A stretch of 64,000 nucleotides of DNA from an uncultured Lachnobacterium sp. (GTDB lineage: Bacteria > Bacillota > Clostridia > Lachnospirales > Lachnospiraceae). The translations under genes were made by a program, and so were the position numbers. Within the stretch, counting starts at the first letter, position 1, and each line of letters begins with the position of its first letter. This document shows positions 57,401-64,000 of the stretch, in pieces. The stretch is taken from the NCBI GenBank assembly GCA_900546625.1, contig URDU01000001.1:206991-270990 (forward strand), read 5' to 3'. Under the pieces are notes generated by a model that was not told where the DNA came from, did not search any database, and saw only the letters and a program-made list of their open reading frames with translations.

Positions 57401-58111
57401 CACCAATGTGATTCTTTCTGGATTTTTGTTTTTTAATTCATTTAAAATTCGATAAGTTGTCTCTTCTCTAGATTTACCAACAACATATACCCTTGTATCA
57501 TTTATAGAATTTTGAAATCTTGATTCAAATTGTTCATCATCAAGCTTAAAAAAATCAAGTCCTATTCGTTTGTATTTTGTTTCTCTCCTAATCTGTGCGT
57601 CAATATCCGCTATCGAATAAGTAATTATATTTTCTTTATTCAACTCTGAAATTTGATTTATAACTAATTCCAATTTTGATTCCAATTTGTCAAAATTAGT
57701 TTCAATCTCCTTTCTCATATCACCCAAAAATATTTCCAATGTTTTATCTGGAGCATTTTCTTCTAAATAAGTTATAATAACCTGCATAAAGTGATGAATA
57801 TACGTTTCTGCCTTCATAGTTGGGATTTCATAACTCACCATCAAATCATATAACTCTTTATGAAGTAATTGTGGAAAATCATATCCATTCTTATCTTTAA
57901 GTTTTTTTGCTATACTCCCCAGATTCTCCTTTGAAAATACATAATATAAATCATCTTCAAATCTTCCCAAAATATCAGGATTATTTACAAAAAAATCTCC
58001 TGTGGAAACAAATAGCTTTTGCCATTTATAATCTTCCTTCACACTATCTAATTTTTTCTTAACACCGTCTAATAATAAATCGGCTATAGTATCCTTTATT
58101 TTTTCTTTCAT
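54401..58111 (-). CDS. 1236-residue STAND-like helical protein with degenerate P-loop
   Basis: A very large soluble protein. An N-terminal helical domain (residues 1-140; LLHKELYDLMVSYEIP near 82) is followed by a coiled stretch (140-170). Then comes what looks like a nucleotide-binding fold whose loop reads VYVVGKSREETTYRILNEL near residue 210, a degenerate form of GxxxxGKT. The strand ERITLVIKSEKEW follows, then a winged-helix-like segment. The last 800 residues are helical, HEAT/TPR-like. This layout resembles STAND-type defence NTPases, but I cannot assign a family. It has AAGGA 9 nt before the ATG and is followed by the kinase gene. Confidence 0.75.
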   Translation of the reverse strand: MKEKIKDTIADLLLDGVKKKLDSVKEDYKWQKLFVSTGDFFVNNPDILGRFEDDLYYVFSKENLGSIAKKLKDKNGYDFPQLLHKELYDLMVSYEIPTMKAETYIHHFMQVIITYLEENAPDKTLEIFLGDMRKEIETNFDKLESKLELVINQISELNKENIITYSIADIDAQIRRETKYKRIGLDFFKLDDEQFESRFQNSINDTRVYVVGKSREETTYRILNELKNKNPERITLVIKSEKEWNKLQHLNLSENILIPFFYAESIEVIPNNTNIFIYGEDEPCYTQNKLVLRKRTKRNIIDSLEEIGIDANEAYKMVDNTHGLYVPLKKKLFDGAIYDKPDWVESHSEVVMAALLCGKWTEATGDVLIFEELSGRTYADCKKELEKYLHRENPYIVSNKGYRGSNMQLASVEDAWEELDLYIDDDTWDKFIKLFYEVLIESEPIFEYPFEKHFEASIYAKKPEWSPTLKEGMIRTLIMRAYYRGHEENQKQIDNIVSKVLDTITSKESWGYISQYLTELCEASPESVLKKLESEIEVSQGLIDLFAENDGDFMTSRHYYTNVLWAVEQLIQQKKYVSRALEWLWKVDSHNIKYSISNSPKGVLDVVFCAWINGSALSVEKKIESAKNAIERYPNAWKIIVSKLPQGTSTICSTLNTPKYRRVDEPEILYVHEVNKTYIEYLRMCVDKAHTDPGRWIKILKYISSYDKSIQKEVFEKLVSNCKAMNDEEKIKVKNKIRYQIFRHRYFDDAEWSMTEEALCEHERVMNEIIVDEKIYDYLYIFSHACDFPLLNPIPYSREESTEIHDKNHILREKEINTRFKEFNEKGYSIDRLIQLAVKEEYDLVGEVLAQFYCDGIFDEKVFYSLMKNDIEGKYVYEYVRFLHRKGTIDLSSVIGKVKSLSDNKNLLTNLISLEVIEDCDNALIAHEDEDIKKMYWSRDLRLRISDRAAHKVFVWAMNECRKYGSLHTYLELLYDIKDKISIQELYEATLEISDIKSDGANSMTDYYLSEILNILQQAFIEDDEKCAKLATLEWLCRGVLEWENMKCMQRIMKDEPTFYALLVSIIYKADDSEAVDEVKQELANKVYSGFDKAKFCPTEKDGKVTYENLKEWMEKFRELLINQKQERLFGNLVGRLLAYSPIGEDGYSPCEAVRMIIEEYYTESLKTSYVVAEENKRGVHTVDAGKSELILHQRYQKNAEALQEYYPYTAEIYFAISDNYKREAECERKRAEDEW

Positions 58112-58244
58112 AGTCTGAAATCCTTTATTTTTATTCAATATTTCTATTATATTTATTTACTTAATTTTCAAATTCTGTTGATATTATTCTACTGTTTTTT
58201 ATATATCGTTTCTCAACTTCGCTCATAAAAATGAGCCAAGTATT

Positions 58245-58382
58245 TTATTTTATCTGCATTCTTCTATAACTTACATTATTGGTATTACCTACCATTTGAA
58301 CCGCTCCGCACTCAACTAATAACTGCATATATCTCCATGCTGCAGTTCTAGATTTATGTGTTAATTCCATAACTTCTATCAT
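58245..58382 (-). pseudogene. C-terminal winged-helix fragment
   Basis: A 45-codon open frame encodes MELTHKSRTAAWRYMQLLVE then CGAVQMVGNTNNVSYRRMQIK, a winged helix like that ending Fic-domain and related regulatory proteins. A stop lies directly upstream at the edge of the palindrome, so the front of the gene was lost there. Confidence 0.55.
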
Positions 58383-58389
58383 TGTCCAT

Positions 58390-58433
58390 TAGGTTGACCA
58401 CATTGGTGCCTGCCCCCCAATGTGGTCAACTTA
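58390..58433. repeat. Palindromic insertion-like element
   Basis: GTTGACCACATTGG (58393-58406) and its complement within 58413-58433 face each other around a 6-base gap. They look like two insertion-sequence ends joined, or a very short mobile palindrome. It cuts the SIR2-like gene on one side and the winged-helix fragment on the other. Confidence 0.7.
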
Positions 58434-58745
58434 TAGCCTGGATGGTACAAAATCCTCATCCGAAACTGCCTGCTTTAATATTTTTTCTAGTCCTGGCCGT
58501 CCAACCATAATCTCGACTTCTTCCGCCAAGCGCAGGGAACTACAGTAATTTTTTTCCGGATACTCACTGTCACCATACAATTTCTCATAAAACAGATCCG
58601 AAAGTTGGTTCCAATTCAAAAATTCACGACCAGCAGTGCTGATTTTTTCGGCGTTTTTAGAAAAATCAGCTCCGACCATAACCGCAGCATGATCATCCGC
58701 CAGTGCCTGTCCGATTTCTAAAATATATTGTTCTTCTGTATACAT
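58431..58745 (-). pseudogene. SIR2-like NADase, N-terminal fragment
   Basis: The frame starts MYTEEQYILEIGQAL and has VMVGADFSKNAEK, the NAD-binding loop of SIR2-like defence proteins, normally GAGFS; here the second glycine is an aspartate. It ends EDFVPSRL then stop exactly where the palindrome begins, after 104 residues, while family members have several hundred. It is a decapitated defence gene and should be inactive. GGTGG lies 12 nt before the ATG. Confidence 0.65.
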
Positions 58746-59075
58746 AAATTTTGCAGACCACCTTTTTCGATACACGTTCTATCTATATTATCTATCATTG
58801 ATTTTACCATCCGAAAGTTGAAATAGCAAGGAAACGTCTCTGGACGCAGCTCCTATTTTGCCTTACAATGTTTATTGTAAAATATAATTACCCTCACGAA
58901 AGACCCTAAAACCAGTCCCTATCGAAGAGTCCTAAAAAACTATGCTTTTTTTAATGCCAGACCCTATCGACAAACCCTAAAATAGATTGGCAAACCCTAA
59001 AAGACTTTGATTATCCGCCGTTTTTTTATGGCTTAAAATAATACATTCGTTTAAGAGAAAGAAAAACCTTCGTCA
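58746..59075. other. Intergenic stretch with CCCTAAAA repeats
   Basis: No gene. CCCTAAAA occurs at 58904, 58975 and 58995, with TCCTAAAA at 58930, and CCCTATCGA at 58916 and 58962. A perfect 18-base palindrome TTACAAT-GTTT-ATTGTAA lies at 58863-58880. The repeats follow the reverse transcriptase gene and precede the SIR2 fragment. Confidence 0.6.
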
Positions 59076-60362
59076 TTATTTCTTTCCTTTTAATGCTTTA
59101 CGTATTTTAGGAATGTGGTTTTTCAAATCCCTGTCTATCAGTTCATCTTCACTGAAGACTTCCTTTGCGTGATTAATATATGTAAAAAAATTCCCTGGTT
59201 TTGCTTTAGCACCGTGTATCGAATAGCTTTTATATAAATTATCAGCTCCGGACAATGTTGGATTCTTAGAAATTGATTTTGCTTTTCTGTACATACGATA
59301 GTAATATTTGCTTATCGTTTTTGACCGAACAGACACACTTTGTCCATCAAAGGTAAAGCCAAGAAAATTAATCACCTTCTTACTCACATCTGCCTTTTCT
59401 AATAAATCTCGCCCAATATTCTCCACTCTTGATTCCGCAACCGCAAAAATCTGTGTTTTACTCGGCTCAAGTTCCAGATTCGGAATTCCCTTCAAAATAC
59501 TTAATACATTTTGGAAGCAACCTATCTCAGACCTATTAGCTGGTACAATGACAATAAAATCATCGCTGTATCTCATGTACATTCCACCTAACGCTTTAAC
59601 GTAGTCATGAATTTCTTTATCAGCATTAATCATGTAAATATTTGCCAACACTGCACTGATAGGCGAACCCTGTGGTATCTGTTTGGTTTTATTATTCCTC
59701 GTTATATGGCTCCTGTTGTTACGATACTCTTCTTTGGAAAGAGCCAATCTCCTCTTGTTAAATTCTTTTTGGCTCAGTCCTGTTATTGATAATAAATCAT
59801 CTAATTCCCACATACTATATTTTGTTACATTCTTGAAAACAGCATAATGATCTTGTGGCAAAGAATCAAATCCCATGACCTTACACCATTGTTGTTTCAA
59901 ATACTGATGGTCAAGAGAATCAAAAAAACCTGTAAAGTCACCTATCAAAACAAGACAATTCTTATTTTCTCGAATAAATTGAAATGCTTCATGCGCAATA
60001 TGAATATTGCTCTTTTTCAGATTAGTTCTGTATGCAACGGGAACCGATTCTATATTTTGCTCTATCAAGTACTTATTATAATTCTCATTTAGTATTGCAC
60101 TGTAATATTGAAAAATACAACGATCCATATGAGCTGCATAACAGATTTCTCGCGTTTTAGGCTTGACCCCCGTCTTTTTATTATATTTGTCCATTCTCAT
60201 AACATAATGTATAAACGGATAAAAACTGTGCCTTGCCACTTTTTCTGGATTTGAAATATATTCAGAAACCTTTGTAATGTCAGTTCTTAAGTCAAAATGA
60301 GCATACCCTTTTTTGCTATTTGCAATTACTTTTGGATTTGAAATCCATGCTTTAATATCCAT
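59076..60362 (-). CDS. Stand-alone reverse transcriptase of the defence (DRT/UG) type
   Basis: A 428-residue reverse transcriptase. Its catalytic motifs are GDFTGFFDSLDH (motif A, aspartate near residue 142), IPQGSPISAVLANIYM near 229, MRYSDDF (YxDD, 265-268) and NFLGFTF. It lacks a maturase or endonuclease domain of group II introns. The N-terminal pattern (GYAHFDLRTD, ARHSFYPFIHY, SVPVAYRTNLKKSNIHIAHEAF) resembles defence-associated reverse transcriptases, most like the Drt2 group in my reading; the subtype needs a tree. Two adjacent ATGs exist; the second is 8 nt after AGGGG. A structured stretch lies directly upstream. Confidence 0.8.
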   Translation of the reverse strand: MDIKAWISNPKVIANSKKGYAHFDLRTDITKVSEYISNPEKVARHSFYPFIHYVMRMDKYNKKTGVKPKTREICYAAHMDRCIFQYYSAILNENYNKYLIEQNIESVPVAYRTNLKKSNIHIAHEAFQFIRENKNCLVLIGDFTGFFDSLDHQYLKQQWCKVMGFDSLPQDHYAVFKNVTKYSMWELDDLLSITGLSQKEFNKRRLALSKEEYRNNRSHITRNNKTKQIPQGSPISAVLANIYMINADKEIHDYVKALGGMYMRYSDDFIVIVPANRSEIGCFQNVLSILKGIPNLELEPSKTQIFAVAESRVENIGRDLLEKADVSKKVINFLGFTFDGQSVSVRSKTISKYYYRMYRKAKSISKNPTLSGADNLYKSYSIHGAKAKPGNFFTYINHAKEVFSEDELIDRDLKNHIPKIRKALKGKK

Positions 60363-60537
60363 CATCTTCACCCCTAAATTTGCAATACCCATTGACACGG
60401 AGGATAGCGTTCCTTAGTCAATGGGTATACGTTCATTCTTAGTAATCTGTATGATAGGTCTCGACCTATATTTGATTGCCAGCTATCCTGTGGATGCAAT
60501 ACTTAATTGTGTTACAATCAAGCAGGAGGACAACATT
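60363..60537 (-). ncRNA. Candidate structured RNA upstream of the reverse transcriptase
   Basis: A perfect 12-pair stem (60385-60396 and 60417-60428) encloses a further AGGA/TCCT pairing. A second hairpin ATAGGT-CTCG-ACCTAT lies near 60453-60468. Defence reverse transcriptases often use a neighbouring RNA as template, so this is a candidate. Its ends, strand and existence as RNA are not shown by sequence. Confidence 0.35.
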
Positions 60538-60672
60538 ATGTTCTTAACTATCATCTTATTATTAGTCCTGACCAATCTGGTCATATGTACTAACAGACAG
60601 CTTCAGACCTGCTCAGCTGAGCTGGCGGAAGAACTGTTGACAACAATCTCCAACCCTTACAACTACTTGTAA
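60538..60672 (+). CDS. 44-residue hydrophobic small protein
   Basis: MFLTIILLLVLTNLVICTNR gives one membrane helix, followed by a polar tail ending NPYNYL. AGGAGG lies 8 nt before the ATG, an unusually good site for a chance frame. It runs opposite to the reverse transcriptase, and its leader contains the hairpins described above. It resembles small toxic membrane peptides in layout only. A longer in-frame start at 60421 has no ribosome site. Confidence 0.45.
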   Translation: MFLTIILLLVLTNLVICTNRQLQTCSAELAEELLTTISNPYNYL

Positions 60673-60873
60673 GGCAATTCATATCATATCATAAAAATAA
60701 CTTTTTATCAAATCTAATTTTCTATATATCCAGTGCAATCAATCACATGCCTCTATATATTGTGGTTTTTGCGGCATTTTCATATGAATCAGCTTTTCAT
60801 TTTTACACTTTCTTATTGTTACCAACAATTATATTTCCTGCAATCCTCATCACCATAACAAAGACTCCCCCTT
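60673..60873. other. Intergenic stretch
   Basis: AT-rich, no gene or clear terminator seen. It may contain the promoter for a transcript running into the reverse transcriptase. Confidence 0.3.
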
Positions 60874-61995
60874 TTAGGCAAACAATTGCTTGACATCATA
60901 ATTTTGATCCTTAATAACCAGTTTATTTCCATATTTAGCAATAGACTTATTATATTCCAGCACTTCATTTTGTGAGAGTTTACTCACTATAAATTTGCCT
61001 GCCTCACCTATGCCATATCCAATAGCCAACGTCGGAGTTGCAACAAATATGATATCCTTTAAACCATCTGCTCTGTCTCTTGTAAAAGATGGAACATCTG
61101 ATGTAATAAAGGGATTCGTATAGTCCGTCATCAAGAAAACAGGAGCCATGCTTTGCATAAATGCGTTCTCTATAGTTTTCATCTTTCCACTGTCTGACTG
61201 CAGATAATCAACAAATGCTTTTATTATTAATGCGTGCTTCATCTGATCATACGCAGTGACATCATCTTCATATATTCTATCTGCTTCTGGGATTGTTACA
61301 TTTTTCAGTACGTCTGTGAAAGATATAGAATCATAAATAGAGTTAAATATTTCGTTACCAGCAATGCTTCTCCAGTTATAAATCATGCAATATTTCATTA
61401 GAGTATTCAATTCGCCTTGAGTCACACTGCTACTTGTCGAAGTGTTTCTATTCGCATACGCCTGCTTTATCTTATTTTCTACTGATTGAATAAATTTTCC
61501 CCAATTATTTTCATATGTGTGTGCCCATTCAGTTTCGACAAAGACCCATCTTGAATCATTAAAATATTTCTTCAGATGTCTTTTTTCATCTTCTGTAAAC
61601 TCTATTCCAGAAGAATCTTTTATCTCCCATTTATCGAAGTCGCAAAAATATTGATTAAGTAATTCTGGACTATTCAAATTTTTATCATCACATACCACAT
61701 TAAACTGCAGTATGTCATCGTAAATCTCATGAAGTGCCTCGTCTGGCATATATGGGAACCCTGCTTTAATGTCATGAAACCCGTTTTTTGCCATTATCTC
61801 CCTGGTGGAAAAGGATCTTAAAGTCCAATCCGAATTTTCCGGGTTGGATTCACAATAACCCATACTCTTATCAAACAACCAGACTTTCGGATCATTACCG
61901 CTATTATGTTTCCACGCTTTCATGTAACATCTTGGAATAAGATGCTGATTTATTGCTACATCACTATGTGTTTTTGGGGCTGGTATAATAGCCAT
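60874..61995 (-). CDS. DUF4238 protein
   Basis: A 373-residue protein of the DUF4238 family. The N-terminal NQHLIPRCYMKAW and the late NPFITSDVPSF are the family signatures; the biochemical function is unknown. Such genes are frequent in phage-defence islands. AGGAG lies 10 nt before the ATG. It may be a single-gene system or belong with the reverse transcriptase 500 bases downstream; the gap argues for independence. Confidence 0.75.
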   Translation of the reverse strand: MAIIPAPKTHSDVAINQHLIPRCYMKAWKHNSGNDPKVWLFDKSMGYCESNPENSDWTLRSFSTREIMAKNGFHDIKAGFPYMPDEALHEIYDDILQFNVVCDDKNLNSPELLNQYFCDFDKWEIKDSSGIEFTEDEKRHLKKYFNDSRWVFVETEWAHTYENNWGKFIQSVENKIKQAYANRNTSTSSSVTQGELNTLMKYCMIYNWRSIAGNEIFNSIYDSISFTDVLKNVTIPEADRIYEDDVTAYDQMKHALIIKAFVDYLQSDSGKMKTIENAFMQSMAPVFLMTDYTNPFITSDVPSFTRDRADGLKDIIFVATPTLAIGYGIGEAGKFIVSKLSQNEVLEYNKSIAKYGNKLVIKDQNYDVKQLFA

Positions 61996-62043
61996 AACCT
62001 TTTTCTCCTAACATTCTAGTTTTTCTCACATCTCAGCCAATCA

Positions 62044-62115
62044 TTAGATCGTTGCCTGCTGCTCCCAGTATATCACAATTTCATCCAGTTTTACAGACGT
62101 TTTCTTGCCTTCATC
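62044..62115 (-). pseudogene. C-terminal gene fragment cut by IS66
   Basis: The minus-strand frame entering from the IS66 end reads GKKTSVKLDEIVIYWEQQ and stops at 62044. It looks like the last two dozen residues of a protein interrupted by the element. The family is not recognised. Confidence 0.35.
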
Positions 62116-62253
62116 GTAAGCGCAAAATAATTCGACGGATTGCAACACGTTAATTATCAACTCATAATAAGTATCAGGAAATGCTAGTGTTTTACTATAC
62201 TTATGTTTGCTAGATGCTAGCATTTTACTCTAATTATTATGAGGGGACAAACT

Positions 62254-62631
62254 ATGAGAGCACCAAGAGTACCAGTCGAAGAACAATACCGCCTGATTAT
62301 GGAATGTCGCAAAAGCGGACTGTCTGATTATCAGTGGTGTTTAAACAATGACATTAATCCAGGCACATTTTACAACTGGGTTAAGCGTCTCCGCAAGAAT
62401 GGCTGCGGAGATATTCCTGAGAAAAATCAGCTGTCAACTTATGAACAGTCTCATCAGGAAGTTGTAAAAATTGAGATGAATTCCATTTCGGTTCCCACTG
62501 ACATGAATAAAAATACTGATACAGCCGCAATGGAGTTAATGATTGGAAACATGAATCTGCGCATTTCAAACGAAACGGATCCACTGCTTCTTGCCAAAAC
62601 AATCCAGATAATTGCGGAGCTTTCATGCTAG
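62254..62631 (+). CDS. tnpA: IS66 TnpA accessory protein
   Basis: A 125-residue IS66 accessory protein with a helix-turn-helix-like region (YRLIMECRKSGLSDYQWC then GTFYNWVKRLRK). Such proteins are needed for IS66 transposition in an unclear role. The ATG with GAGGGG 7 nt upstream was chosen over one 15 bases earlier. It overlaps tnpB by 7 bases. Confidence 0.85.
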   Translation: MRAPRVPVEEQYRLIMECRKSGLSDYQWCLNNDINPGTFYNWVKRLRKNGCGDIPEKNQLSTYEQSHQEVVKIEMNSISVPTDMNKNTDTAAMELMIGNMNLRISNETDPLLLAKTIQIIAELSC

Positions 62632-62966
62632 GCGATATAACAGCTGCCGGCGAGCTTTATATTGTGACTGGGTACACCGATATGAGAAAGTCGATCGACG
62701 GACTGTGTGCAATCGTTGAAGACCAGCTTCACATGGATCCAAGACGCAGTGCTCTTTACCTGTTCTGTGGAAAACGCTGTGACAGGGTAAAGGCACTTCT
62801 ATGGGAAAATGATGGCTTTGTACTCCTGTATAAACGCATGGAAGTAAAAGGCAGGTTCCGCTGGCCACGTTCAAGTCAGGAAGTGCGTCAGCTTACATGG
62901 CAGCAATTCGACTGGCTTATGTCAGGTCTTGAAATCGAACAGCCCAAAGCATTTAAAACGCCGTGA
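62625..62966 (+). CDS. tnpB: IS66 Orf2-like TnpB
   Basis: A 113-residue protein with the IS66 Orf2 signature VTGYTDMRKSIDGLCAIV and FCGKRCDRVKALLWENDGF then LLYKRME. Its start overlaps the end of tnpA (ATGCTAG), with GGAG 5 nt upstream, so translation is coupled. Confidence 0.93.
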   Translation: MLGDITAAGELYIVTGYTDMRKSIDGLCAIVEDQLHMDPRRSALYLFCGKRCDRVKALLWENDGFVLLYKRMEVKGRFRWPRSSQEVRQLTWQQFDWLMSGLEIEQPKAFKTP

Positions 62967-63051
62967 AGCCTTGAAAACACTGGCATTTCTGCTTCTTTTT
63001 TAATGCTCTTTGTGGTATAATAAGAGTATCGAAAAAGGAGCAGAAAATCAC

Positions 63052-64000
63052 ATGGCAGTAAGTGCAAAAGACTCAAAACTTCTTGAGCAGAAGGATCTTA
63101 TCAGCCAACTGAATACAACCATTGCAGCCCAGACGGAACTGATCCAGTCATTAAAGAAGGATCACGAAGCTGACCGTGAGCAGATACAGAATCTTCTGGC
63201 ACAGATTGATTACCTTACAAAGAAACTGTTCGGCACATCAAGCGAAAAGATGAAAGATGTGGAAGGTCAGCTGAATCTGTTTGATGAAGCTGAGCAGGAA
63301 GCTGATGTTGATCTTAAGGCACCTGCTATTAAGGTTCCCGAGCATACACGTAAGAAAAAACGTACTCTTGAGGAACTTTTTAAAGGCGTTCCATCTCGTG
63401 ATGAGATTATTTCACTTCCTGAAAATGAGCGAGTCTGTGATGAGTGTGGTGCTGCCCTTGAACCTATAGGCAAAGAGTTTGTACGGCATGAATTCCGTTT
63501 TACCCCTGCAAAAGGTGAAGTTGTAAACATTTACCGTGAGACATACAAATGTCCTGCATGCTCTACAGCAGATGCAATTGAAGAAAATATAAAGTTTGTA
63601 AAGGCTGCTGTCCCGGAGGCACTTATTCCAAACAGCTATGCTTCAGGATCAGCTGTTGCCTGGGTAATGTATCAGAAGTTCGCAAATGCAATGCCACTGT
63701 ACCGTCAGGAACAGGACTGGCATCAGCTTGGAGTAGATTTTACCAGGGCAACACTTGCCAACTGGATTATATATTGTACGGATAATTATTTCAAACCGAT
63801 GTATGATTATCTTCACAGACAGCTCCTTCAAAGGAAATACCTCATGGCAGATGAGACACGGATACAGGTACTGAAGGAGCCGGAAAGAAATCCCGAAACA
63901 GATTCTTTCATGTGGCTGTTCCGCTCTGGTGAAGATGGACTGCCCCCTATCGTCCTTTACCACTACACGGAAACAAGGGCAAGATACAATGCAGTTGATT
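63052..64000 (+). CDS. tnpC: IS66 transposase TnpC, partial at the window edge
   Basis: The frame opens MAVSAKDSKLLEQKD after AAGGAG and stays open to the end (316 residues seen of about 500). It has a leucine-rich coil (LISQLNTTIAAQTELIQSL), the LFGTSSEK segment, a zinc-binding CDECGAAL and CPACS, and the start of the DDE transposase domain with ADETRIQVL. The rest lies outside the window. Confidence 0.93.
   Translation, partial: MAVSAKDSKLLEQKDLISQLNTTIAAQTELIQSLKKDHEADREQIQNLLAQIDYLTKKLFGTSSEKMKDVEGQLNLFDEAEQEADVDLKAPAIKVPEHTRKKKRTLEELFKGVPSRDEIISLPENERVCDECGAALEPIGKEFVRHEFRFTPAKGEVVNIYRETYKCPACSTADAIEENIKFVKAAVPEALIPNSYASGSAVAWVMYQKFANAMPLYRQEQDWHQLGVDFTRATLANWIIYCTDNYFKPMYDYLHRQLLQRKYLMADETRIQVLKEPERNPETDSFMWLFRSGEDGLPPIVLYHYTETRARYNAVD

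Larger units (their letters stand above)
62116..64000 (+). mobile_element. IS66-family element, left part
   Basis: The left end begins GTAAGCGCAAAATAA; IS66 ends characteristically start GTAA. Inside are the three family genes tnpA, tnpB and tnpC. The element continues beyond the window, so the right end and target duplication cannot be checked. Confidence 0.85.

Noticed and set aside
58139..58244. Promoter of the kinase operon
   Set aside because: A TATAAT occurs but the paired -35 is poor at any normal spacing, and the AT content makes chance matches likely.
58904..59002. CRISPR array
   Set aside because: The repeated words are only 8-9 bases and are unevenly spaced, without regular spacers.
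59076..60362. Retron or group II intron reverse transcriptase
   Set aside because: No maturase or HNH domain is present, no intron domain V/VI structure was seen nearby, and the protein does not show the retron-specific C-terminal pattern.
60421..60672. Longer 83-residue form of the small membrane protein
   Set aside because: Its first ATG lies inside the hairpin arm without a ribosome site, while the internal ATG at 60538 has AGGAGG 8 nt upstream.

Overview
The window looks like chromosome of a spore-forming, probably motile Firmicute of the Lachnospiraceae (Agathobacter/Roseburia type). The reasons are sporulation and germination genes (spoIIP, gpr), a CheR methyltransferase, a Na+-pumping decarboxylase cluster, a giant 2-hydroxyacyl-CoA dehydratase activase protein, AGGAGG ribosome sites, moderate GC in the core and many AAA/PD-(D/E)XK genes. 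The species is an inference. No rRNA, tRNA or CRISPR array was recognised.

Bases 1 to about 41400 are ordinary core genome, mostly on the minus strand. They hold a YprB-like exonuclease, cheR, and an rpiR, flavoprotein, cmk, ispH, rpsA run. Next is a five-gene operon carrying both a 12S-type and a 5S-type carboxyltransferase with a biotin carrier, an OadG-like subunit and a Na+ pump subunit. Then come dacF, scpB, scpA, hemW, lepA, spoIIP and gpr. rpsT is divergent from gpr. holA, comEC, a GerMN lipoprotein, a two-component pair and a ComEA-like lipoprotein follow. The arginine genes (argC, a GNAT gene, argB, argD, with argG divergent) come next, then glnS, a rhomboid-like membrane protein and the 1416-residue activase.

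Bases 41465 to about 49800 are a transition zone. They hold a GPH-family sugar transporter, two paralogous AAA/PD-(D/E)XK proteins (one has lost the nuclease core by a clean internal deletion), two small membrane proteins and a membrane-anchored TPR-like protein. A short inverted repeat built on TCCGCTATAC recurs here, and in two places it forms part of an almost identical promoter.

Bases 49900 to 64000 are visibly AT-richer accessory DNA resembling a decayed defence island. It contains a DUF3800 remnant, an IS1634-like transposase remnant and an intact AbiEi/AbiEii toxin-antitoxin pair with a palindromic operator. It also holds a phage tail-chaperone remnant, a Hanks-type kinase coupled to a 1236-residue STAND-like protein with a degenerate P-loop, and a truncated SIR2-like gene. 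After that come a stand-alone reverse transcriptase resembling the defence (DRT/UG) class beside a structured non-coding stretch, a DUF4238 protein and an IS66-family element running off the end. The kinase plus 1236-residue protein operon and the reverse transcriptase locus are the best candidates for poorly described systems.
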